This document shows positions 1-5,029 of a DNA stretch of 5,807 nt, in pieces; within the stretch, counting starts at the first letter, position 1, and every line of letters begins with the position of its first letter. The notes under the pieces are model-generated. The model was not told the DNA's origin and did no database searches. It saw nothing but the letters and a program-made list of their open reading frames with translations. A program made the position numbers and the translations under genes. The stretch is from positions 1-5,807 of the forward strand of contig QMTG01000071.1 in the NCBI GenBank assembly GCA_003649915.1, read 5' to 3'. Origin of the DNA: Thermoplasmata archaeon. GTDB lineage: Archaea; Thermoplasmatota; Thermoplasmata; B31-G17.

Positions 1-47
1 ATAAGTGTAAAAGACGCTGTGCAGGCTTGACAATAGAACTCTAAGAC

Positions 48-404
48 TCATAAATACCTGTTACATCTCTGGCAATACCATCTGCCATACTGAGCTGAAT
101 ATATAAGTGGGCCACCGCAATAAGGGCATGTATACTGCTGCGGTGGAGGCTGCGATATTTCCTGCTGATACTGGGGCGGGTACGGCTGCTGATAATACTG
201 TTTCTCGGGTCTAACAACAAGCCAGATTATGAGCCCGATTATTCCAGTAAGGATTATAATTAGTAACCAGAGAGCGCCGCTCTTACCACGGCTTTCCGCA
301 TCTCTATAAACCCATATTGCCACGAGAATCCATAGAATAAACCATGCTATGTAGAAAACTGCACAAACACCATACGCAAGGCCAAACATTCCACCATCTT
401 CCAT
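48..404 (-). CDS. Small membrane protein with C-terminal zinc ribbon
   Basis: The 118-aa protein has two hydrophobic segments, about residues 8-32 and 44-64. A short charged turn (YRDAESRGKSG) separates them. A Pro/Gln/Tyr-rich linker (about 69-91) follows, then a zinc ribbon with C93-x2-C96 and C111-x2-C114 ending at the C-terminus. The membrane part resembles the short two-helix N-terminal module of many small prokaryotic membrane proteins. Similar C-terminal ribbons are, from memory, frequent in Thermoplasmata proteins. Function is unknown; a membrane-tethered protein- or nucleic-acid-binding module is inference. Topology is ambiguous: acidic N-terminus, basic residues in both the turn and the post-TM2 region. 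The start at 404 is backed by a Shine-Dalgarno (GTGAGGG, 420-414) and a TATA box further upstream. It is transcribed divergently from the 561 gene. An alternative start at Met6 is less well supported. Confidence 0.85.
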   Translation of the reverse strand: MEDGGMFGLAYGVCAVFYIAWFILWILVAIWVYRDAESRGKSGALWLLIIILTGIIGLIIWLVVRPEKQYYQQPYPPQYQQEISQPPPQQYTCPYCGGPLIYSAQYGRWYCQRCNRYL

Positions 405-437
405 GCTACCATACCCTCACGTCTGGAAATTGCAGGC

Positions 438-450
438 CTTTATATAAAAA
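438..450 (-). promoter_or_regulatory. TATA box for the zinc-ribbon membrane protein gene
   Basis: On the minus strand this reads TTTTTATATAAAG, an archaeal TATA-type element. A start site about 25 nt downstream would fall near 415-420, giving a short leader that just includes the Shine-Dalgarno at 414-420. Placement is by pattern and spacing only. Confidence 0.6.
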
Positions 451-476
451 TTGTGCCAATCATGGTTGTGGGGACA

Positions 477-527
477 ATTTGTAGGGAAAAGTTATTCTAG
501 GTTATGCAAAAATTTATATTTGTAGGG
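477..527. repeat. 10-nt direct repeat in the divergent promoter region
   Basis: The word ATTTGTAGGG occurs at 477-486 and again at 518-527, 41 nt apart start to start (about four helical turns). The second copy overlaps the downstream end of the rightward TATA box. It could be an operator pair, or chance in AT-rich DNA. Confidence 0.35.
513..520 (+). promoter_or_regulatory. TATA box for the 561-1474 operon
   Basis: TTTATATT, preceded by the A-rich GCAAAAA resembling a BRE, lies 41 nt before the Shine-Dalgarno-backed start at 561. The expected transcript start is near 540-545, leaving a short leader. This makes the ATG at 504, upstream of the TATA box, an unlikely translation start. Confidence 0.6.
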
Positions 528-560
528 CTAATTCCTTTTAAGTCGTACAGGAGGGATTGC

Positions 561-902
561 ATGAAGTTGGAAGATGCTCTTGGAATACTGCTTGATGAGA
601 AGAAAAACGTTGAAATTATTGAGAACCTCTTTATAGAGGCGGTCAAAGACCTTATAAAGGACGAAATAAAAAAGAGAATACGCGAAGTGATGGAGGATAA
701 TCCGAGGATAAAGAAGGAGATAGAGAACGCAATAAACATGTATGCCGAGTGTAAGGTGAAAGAGGCGTATGCTTTGGCAAAGATTATGAAGTGTGGCCTA
801 AAAGTAGGGCTTTCAACACTGCCCGAGAGGGTCAGGAGAGAAATGCAAGAGGAGATATCAAAGATAATAGAGGAAGGGCTTAGTGAAATACTTCCTCCGT
901 AG
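561..902 (+). CDS. Unrecognised charged alpha-helical protein upstream of thpR
   Basis: This 113-aa protein belongs to no family I recognise. It is soluble (no signal peptide or membrane segment), very rich in Lys, Glu, Arg and Ile, and probably nearly all helical. An N-terminal helical half (about 1-58, with the basic stretch KDEIKKRIREV) is followed by a middle segment holding C64 and C78 with small residues (AYALAKIMKCGLKVG), then a charged C-terminal helix (about 88-110). A reading frame is open back to an ATG at 504, but that codon precedes the TATA box. The start at 561 has a near-perfect Shine-Dalgarno (AGGAGGG, 549-555) five nt upstream. The stop lies 11 nt before thpR, whose ribosome site overlaps the stop, so the two are probably co-transcribed and coupled. 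A link to RNA metabolism is context-based inference. Confidence 0.75.
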   Translation: MKLEDALGILLDEKKNVEIIENLFIEAVKDLIKDEIKKRIREVMEDNPRIKKEIENAINMYAECKVKEAYALAKIMKCGLKVGLSTLPERVRREMQEEISKIIEEGLSEILPP

Positions 903-913
903 GTGTATTTGGT

Positions 914-1474
914 ATGGGCGAGGAGTACATTAGGGCGTTCATAGCCATAGACATTCCTGGCGAGATGTTATCGCCCCTTCGTGAGGAACTGGGCAGGCTC
1001 AGGGGAAGAATAAAGGTTGTTGAGGAGCAAAACACCCATCTAACGCTGAAATTTCTGGGAAATATTAAAGAAAGTGCTGTACCAAGGGTTGCAGAGGCTG
1101 TTCAGGAATGCGTTCACGGGCAAAAGAAGTTTTCAGCGCTTATAAAAGGTGTTGGGGTTTTTCCCTCATTGTCTAGGGCGAGAGTTTTTTGGGTTGGTGT
1201 GGAAAGCGATGGAATAATCGAAAATATGGCAGAGTGCATAGACGAGGAATTGCATAGGCTCGGCTATCCGAGAGAGAGTAAGAGGTTTGTGCCCCATATA
1301 ACCGTGGCACGCATAAAATACCTCAATGACAGAGGCAGGCTAAGGAAGATAGTAAACGCGTATTTGCCTCATGTATTTGGTGAAGTTATTGTTGATTCTG
1401 TAAGGGTGAAGAAGAGTGTTCTCAGCAGCAGGGGGCCAACATACTACACCCTTTCTGAGATCAAACTTGGCTGA
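914..1474 (+). CDS. thpR: RNA 2',3'-cyclic phosphodiesterase (2'-5' RNA ligase family)
   Basis: The 186-aa length is normal for the LigT/ThpR branch of the 2H phosphoesterase superfamily. Both catalytic HxTx motifs are present: H42-L-T44 in the family-typical THLTLKFLG context, and H128-I-T130 after KRFVP. The N-terminal RAFIAIDIP strand and the PSLSRARVFWVGV segment also match the family. Members hydrolyse RNA 2',3'-cyclic phosphates to 2'-phosphates and can join or cleave 2'-5' linkages in vitro; they act in the cytoplasm on tRNA or other RNA ends. The start has a modest Shine-Dalgarno (GGTG, 902-905) overlapping the upstream stop codon, indicating coupling to the 561 gene. No T-run terminator follows, so some read-through toward rps17e is possible. 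The physiological substrate in archaea is not settled. Confidence 0.95.
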   Translation: MGEEYIRAFIAIDIPGEMLSPLREELGRLRGRIKVVEEQNTHLTLKFLGNIKESAVPRVAEAVQECVHGQKKFSALIKGVGVFPSLSRARVFWVGVESDGIIENMAECIDEELHRLGYPRESKRFVPHITVARIKYLNDRGRLRKIVNAYLPHVFGEVIVDSVRVKKSVLSSRGPTYYTLSEIKLG

Positions 1475-1501
1475 GCAAGCATTATAGCCCCCAATCATAA
1501 A

Positions 1502-1510
1502 CTTTATTTA
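1502..1510 (+). promoter_or_regulatory. TATA box for rps17e
   Basis: CTTTATTTA, preceded by A-rich sequence, is followed by an expected transcript start near 1530-1535. That would place the start downstream of the ATG at 1523, which supports the GTG at 1556 as the true start of rps17e. Confidence 0.5.
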
Positions 1511-1555
1511 CTATGCCCTTTTATGGGCGGAAAAGGCGCGCTGAGAGGTGAGAGA

Positions 1556-1759
1556 GTGGGTAGTATAATGCCAACGTACATTAAAAGGGCAGCGAAGGGC
1601 TTGCTTGAGAAGCACGCCCATAGATTTACCACAGACTTTGAGCACAACAAAAGGGTTGTTGCCGAGATAACGGACGTGCAGTCCTCAAAGGTTCGCAACG
1701 TGCTTGCAGGCTATATTACAAGAGTCATGCGCAAGCGGGTCAAAGGAAGGGCTGCGTAG
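1556..1759 (+). CDS. rps17e: Small ribosomal subunit protein S17e (eS17)
   Basis: The protein matches archaeal S17e throughout: TYIKRAAKGLLEKHAHRFTT, then DFEHNKRVVAEITDV, then RNVLAGYITRVM and a basic tail. It is part of the 30S subunit and is shared by archaea and eukaryotes but absent from bacteria. The longest frame begins at ATG 1523, but its first 11 residues have no counterpart in the family. GTG at 1556 gives 67 aa starting M-G-S-I-M-P-TYIKR, which lines up with the usual M-G-x-I-x-x-T-[YF]-IKR. It has a Shine-Dalgarno (GAGGTGAG, about 1545-1552) at good spacing. ATG 1568 is a second, less likely option. The gene has its own TATA box and is followed 58 nt later by the translin gene, probably in the same transcript. 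Confidence 0.93.
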   Translation: MGSIMPTYIKRAAKGLLEKHAHRFTTDFEHNKRVVAEITDVQSSKVRNVLAGYITRVMRKRVKGRAA

Positions 1760-1804
1760 TCCATGGCTGGGTATGGCGAATTAGCCAACAATGGCGCGCC
1801 TTTT

Positions 1805-1810
1805 GGAGGA
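1805..1810 (+). promoter_or_regulatory. Shine-Dalgarno deciding the translin start
   Basis: GGAGGA ends 7 nt before the ATG at 1818. The alternative upstream ATG at 1791 has no such site, so the 9-residue longer version is unlikely. Confidence 0.7.
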
Positions 1811-1817
1811 GCCATAT

Positions 1818-2498
1818 ATGCATAACATAGAGGAGTTGGGTGAAATATCCGAGGGTATTGAGAAAGAACTTGACGAAAAGGACGCGGTTAGGGAGGTGGC
1901 ACTTAAGTCTGTAAGGACAATAATCAGGCTCAGCAGTGCAGCGATAAGGGCACTGCATAGGGGTGAGGATTCCTCAAGTTTATTAAAGGAGGCAAAGGAG
2001 GAGTTTAGGAAGTTAAAAGCACTGCTTTCTGACCATCCTGACCTATATCATGCGGGCTTTGTGGAGAGTGCACAGCAGGAAATGGCAGAGGCATTCATAT
2101 TGAATGCCATTGTCAAGGATGAGAAGGTACCATCGCCTGCAGAGCTCGGAATGCCAAGCCGCCCTTATCTTATGGGCTTAGGCGATGTTGTTGGAGAACT
2201 TCGAAGGATGGTGCTGGAAAGAATAAGGACGGATGATATAGGGGCTGCTGAAAAGTATTTGGGGATTATGGAAGCAATATATGAGATGCTCATGAGATTT
2301 GACTATCCAAGCGGGCTTATTGCAATAAGGAAAAAGCAGGACATGGCTCGCTCCCTAGTAGAAAAAACAAGGGGCGAATTCACCCTTGCCATCAGAAATA
2401 AGAGGCTTGAACAGTTGCTGAAAGATTTTGAGGAAAGGATATCTCAAGTTGTGGCTCAGATGAAGAGCGGAGCGGGTGAGAATAAAAGGAACAAGTGA
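1818..2498 (+). CDS. Translin family protein (archaeal translin/TRAX-like)
   Basis: The 226-aa all-helical protein has the translin-superfamily signatures: FVESAQQEMAEAF (about 81-93), the PYLMGLGDVVGELRR helix (116-130) and a C-terminal KKQDMARSLVEKTRGEFT segment (172-189). Eukaryotic translin and TRAX form the octameric C3PO complex that binds and cleaves RNA; TRAX supplies acidic catalytic residues. By eye, E88 and E91 align with the TRAX Q-E-x-x-E helix, and D123 and E127 with its GxxD...E helix, so this looks TRAX-like and potentially nuclease-competent. The N-terminus (1-25) is acidic and the C-terminus Lys-rich. The upstream neighbour is rps17e, consistent with an RNA-related role. The start rests on a strong Shine-Dalgarno. 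Archaeal members are often annotated just as translin; the RNA target is unknown. Confidence 0.88.
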   Translation: MHNIEELGEISEGIEKELDEKDAVREVALKSVRTIIRLSSAAIRALHRGEDSSSLLKEAKEEFRKLKALLSDHPDLYHAGFVESAQQEMAEAFILNAIVKDEKVPSPAELGMPSRPYLMGLGDVVGELRRMVLERIRTDDIGAAEKYLGIMEAIYEMLMRFDYPSGLIAIRKKQDMARSLVEKTRGEFTLAIRNKRLEQLLKDFEERISQVVAQMKSGAGENKRNK

Positions 2499-2661
2499 AA
2501 AATGAGAAGGGCTTTTTTATTCTTATTTGCGCGTTTTTGGCCTCAGGACGTAGGCTGTGAGTTTTGAGTGTTGTCTCCGTTTGTTTTTTGGTACAGTTGT
2601 GCATTTTGGGCAAGTGGATGTGTTTAATTTTTTGTACTATGGGAAACTCTTTCTGCTATAA
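2499..2661 (+). terminator. T-rich multi-run termination zone in the convergent spacer
   Basis: This 163-bp gap between convergent genes carries no plausible gene. Its plus strand is markedly T/G-rich with four T-runs at 2513-2518, 2534-2538, 2584-2589 and 2628-2633. Archaeal RNA polymerase terminates at such U-tracts, so the zone likely ends the rps17e-translin transcript. I see no matching T-runs on the minus strand, so the leftward amidase transcript may read through toward the translin 3' end. I found no stable hairpin or obvious small RNA motif. Confidence 0.55.
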
Positions 2662-3444
2662 TCAACTGTCCCGTATTGTGGGGCGTAAAAACCTGGCAAT
2701 CCTTAACTCGTCCAAGTTTATTGTACATGAAATGAAGTCTTCCTCAAACTCCTTTGCTTTAACGATAGTATACCCTCTCGGCGAGATCACCCTGCTACCA
2801 CCCCAAAACACAAGACCACGCTCCACGCCCACATAATTACAAAAAATGTAAAACACGGTGTTTTCAACAGCCCTAGCAGGCACAATTGTTTCAAACGCCT
2901 GCTTGCTGAAATAGGGTGATGCTGATATGTGGATAATAACATGCGCACCACCAAGTGCATAACTCTTCAGCAACTCTGGAAAGAATGCATCATAACATAT
3001 TACAGGAGCAAATTTAATATTGCCAATGTTGAACAGTTTTGCATCATCGCCATGGGCGAACTGCATCTTTTCTTCAAAAGGTCCAAAGTTTGCTAGGTTT
3101 ATTTTGTTATAAACCCCAATATTGTCCCCGTTTATGAACACAAGGGAGTTGTATATTATTTTTCTGTCTTTATCGCGGATAGGAGCACCGAAAACAACAC
3201 CAACATTGTACTCGTTGCTTTCCCTAACAATTTGCCTGAAAATTCTGGAGTTTGGGTCTTCTGCCAAGTTGTGGAAATAATCTCTGCACGAATAGCCCGT
3301 TAGGAAGAGTTCTGGGAAAATAACAATATCGGCATCGGCCTTGGCGCCCTTGCGCATACCCTCAACAATCCTTAAGGCGTTTTTTTCCTTATCACCAATT
3401 ACAGGTATCCATTGGGCAATTGCCACGTTCAATTTACTACTCAT
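2662..3444 (-). CDS. Carbon-nitrogen hydrolase (nitrilase superfamily, NadE-glutaminase-like)
   Basis: The 260-aa protein has the nitrilase-superfamily catalytic triad: E45 in FPELFLTGY, K114 in YNKINL and C150 in VICYDAFFPE. Family members hydrolyse amide or nitrile C-N bonds. Several segments resemble the glutaminase domain of glutamine-dependent NAD synthetase rather than other branches: AQWIPVIGDKEKNA, the post-Lys stretch NFGPFEEKMQFAHGD, and the later ASPYFSKQAFE, ARAVENTVFY and VFWGGSRVISPRG. No synthetase domain is fused, so it is a stand-alone amidase; its position after purF suggests glutamine or ammonia metabolism (inference). The longest frame starts at 3471, but ATG 3444 has a strong Shine-Dalgarno (GAGGTG, 3456-3451) overlapping the purF stop and leaves a 10-nt gap in an operon. 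Alternatives are an omega-amidase or other amidase; substrate is unproven. Confidence 0.9.
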   Translation of the reverse strand: MSSKLNVAIAQWIPVIGDKEKNALRIVEGMRKGAKADADIVIFPELFLTGYSCRDYFHNLAEDPNSRIFRQIVRESNEYNVGVVFGAPIRDKDRKIIYNSLVFINGDNIGVYNKINLANFGPFEEKMQFAHGDDAKLFNIGNIKFAPVICYDAFFPELLKSYALGGAHVIIHISASPYFSKQAFETIVPARAVENTVFYIFCNYVGVERGLVFWGGSRVISPRGYTIVKAKEFEEDFISCTINLDELRIARFLRPTIRDS

Positions 3445-3454
3445 GCTCACCACC

Positions 3455-4879
3455 TCATATAAACTGGTCAAGTCTTTCCTGAAATCTGTGCTTTTCGCCC
3501 GGTATGTTCATTGGGTACTCGGCAGTCACACACCCCAAGCATAAATCGTTCCGATCCACGCCTATAGCCTTTACAAGCCCATCAACACTTATATAGTTCA
3601 AAGAATCCGCACCTATAATCCTTCTAATCTCATCTATTGTTCTCCCGCTGGCGATTAATTGGTCTCTAGTGGTCATATCTATGCCAAAGTAGCAGGGAGC
3701 TATTATTGGGGGAGAGCCTATCCTCACATGAACCTCCTTTGCTCCTGCTTTTCTCAGCATTCTAACGATCTTGCGCATTGTTGTGCCCCTCACAATGCTG
3801 TCATCCACTAGCACAACACGTGCTCCATCAACCACCGAGCGCACCACGTTCAACTTTGCCCTCACACTGAGTTCTCTCTGCAACTGTGTGGGCATGATAA
3901 AGGTACGTTGCGAGTACCTGTTTTTCATAAGCCCTTCTGCAATTGGTATGCCGCTTTTCTCAGAAAAGCCGTAAGCCTGTGCTCTGCCAGAGTCTGGCAC
4001 AGGAATTACCACATCAGCGTTTGCTGGATGCTCATCGGCCAGAACCCTGCCAATTTGTCTGCGCACACTGTACACTTCCCTACCATCAAGCACGCTGTCT
4101 GCACGGGCAAAGTAAACGTACTCAAAAAAGCAGTGGGCTGTATGCTCGACCTCAAAGAACCTTCTCCTCTCAACACCATCCTCGGTTATCTCAACAACTT
4201 CGCCCGGCAAAATATCGTAAAGAAATCTACCGCCGAGCACGTCAAACACCACGCTTTCAGATGCTATACCGTAGCCGCCATCAAGTTCTCCCACACACAA
4301 AGGCTTAATGCCGTACGGGTCACGCACTCCAAAAACTCTATCGTTTATCATTATTGTTAGGGCGTATGAGCCCTTAATCTTTCTCATCATCCCATATATT
4401 GCTCTCCAAACATTGCCCGAGTCCTTAATTCCACGTGCCAGAATATACGCCATTGCTTCCTCCTCAGAGCCCAGAACAAAAACGTGCCCTTCTTTCATGA
4501 GCGAAGATTTTAACTCCTCGGAATTCACAATTATGCCGTTGTGCGCAATGGCAATATCCCCAACATGGGTTTTTACAATGTGTGGCTGTGCATTCTCTGG
4601 CACGGACAGCTTTATGGAGTAGTATGTGTGCCCAATTCCCCTGTTGCCCGCAAGATTTGAGAGAATATCGTTTGAAAATATGTGGGAGACAAGTCCAAGA
4701 CCCTTATGACAACGCACGTCTTTATTCCATACGGCAATTCCTGCTGCTTCTTGACCCCTGTGCTGCAGGGCATACAAGCCATAATACAGATATTTGGGGG
4801 TGTGCTCCAAATTACCAGATGCTGCACCAACAACACCGCACTTTTCAACGAGCCCTGTGCGCGCGATTTTATTGCCCAT
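3455..4879 (-). CDS. purF: Amidophosphoribosyltransferase (glutamine-PRPP amidotransferase)
   Basis: The 474-aa enzyme catalyses the first committed step of purine synthesis, PRPP plus glutamine to phosphoribosylamine. Residues 1-13 are a leader removed to expose the nucleophile C14 (KCGVVGA). The class II glutaminase domain follows (QHRGQEAAG 39-47; AHNG 112-115), then a phosphoribosyltransferase domain with PRPP loop VVLVDDSIVRGTT (355-367). C250, C396, C447 and C450 match the four Fe-S ligands of the Bacillus subtilis-type enzyme, so a 4Fe-4S cluster is likely. Oddity: the glutamine-binding segment, G-H-V-R-Y-x-T in E. coli, reads GHTYYSI (83-89); the Arg is Tyr86, the Thr is Ile89, and the glutamine-binding Asp appears as Glu139. 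The start has a Shine-Dalgarno (GAGG, 4890-4887). The stop overlaps the ribosome site of the downstream amidase, which is probably co-transcribed. Confidence 0.96.
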   Translation of the reverse strand: MGNKIARTGLVEKCGVVGAASGNLEHTPKYLYYGLYALQHRGQEAAGIAVWNKDVRCHKGLGLVSHIFSNDILSNLAGNRGIGHTYYSIKLSVPENAQPHIVKTHVGDIAIAHNGIIVNSEELKSSLMKEGHVFVLGSEEEAMAYILARGIKDSGNVWRAIYGMMRKIKGSYALTIMINDRVFGVRDPYGIKPLCVGELDGGYGIASESVVFDVLGGRFLYDILPGEVVEITEDGVERRRFFEVEHTAHCFFEYVYFARADSVLDGREVYSVRRQIGRVLADEHPANADVVIPVPDSGRAQAYGFSEKSGIPIAEGLMKNRYSQRTFIMPTQLQRELSVRAKLNVVRSVVDGARVVLVDDSIVRGTTMRKIVRMLRKAGAKEVHVRIGSPPIIAPCYFGIDMTTRDQLIASGRTIDEIRRIIGADSLNYISVDGLVKAIGVDRNDLCLGCVTAEYPMNIPGEKHRFQERLDQFI

Positions 4880-4978
4880 GCCCCTTCCTCTTTACATTAT
4901 TCGTGATGAGAAATGTTCATGGTGTATTTCAACCCATCGGTGCCCTAGGTATACATCACCGCCAACCTTAATAATGGA
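4880..4978. promoter_or_regulatory. Divergent promoter region between purF and the XPD-type helicase
   Basis: This 99-bp gap must hold both promoters. For purF (minus strand), GAAATACACC at 4930-4921 is a weak TATA candidate whose start site would give a leader of about 20 nt containing the Shine-Dalgarno. For the helicase (plus strand) there is no clear Shine-Dalgarno before ATG 4979. GTATACA at 4949-4955 sits about 25 nt upstream of the ATG, the spacing expected for a leaderless transcript. Both assignments are tentative. Confidence 0.4.
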
Positions 4979-5029
4979 ATGCCTGATAACACGCACGTGG
5001 AGGTAAAGTTTCCGTATACCCCTAGGGCA
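4941..5029. repeat. Inverted repeat bracketing the helicase start codon
   Basis: The left arm TGCCCTAGGTATAC (4941-4954) is the reverse complement of the right arm GTATACCCCTAGGGCA (5014-5029), apart from two extra Cs in the right arm: 14 matched bases, with about 59 nt between arms. Each arm contains GTATAC and CCTAGG palindromes. The left arm overlaps the candidate TATA of the helicase; the right arm lies in its codons 12-17 (P-Y-T-P-R-A). Confidence 0.6.

Noticed and set aside
1..44. Possible C-terminal tail of a rightward gene at the left edge (two frames open from the edge, stops at 28-30 and 42-44).
   Set aside because: Only 9 or 13 codons are visible and neither gives a recognisable sequence.
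504..560. N-terminal extension of the 561 gene from ATG 504.
   Set aside because: That ATG lies upstream of the TATA box and has no ribosome site; 561 has a near-perfect Shine-Dalgarno.
1515..1528. Small hairpin GCCC-TTTTAT-GGGC before rps17e.
   Set aside because: The stem is only 4 bp and lies between the TATA box and the expected transcript start, so it is probably not in the RNA.
2564..2836. Plus-strand 90-codon frame spanning the convergent spacer and the amidase 3' end.
   Set aside because: It begins in the T-rich termination zone, has a low-complexity Cys/Phe-rich start and then runs antisense to the amidase gene.
3445..3471. Longer amidase start at 3471 overlapping the purF 3' end.
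   Set aside because: The nine extra residues do not fit the family N-terminus, and ATG 3444 has a well-placed ribosome site.
3908..4622. Long plus-strand open frames opposite purF.
   Set aside because: They are antisense shadows of a fully conserved purF, with no recognisable domain or ribosome site.
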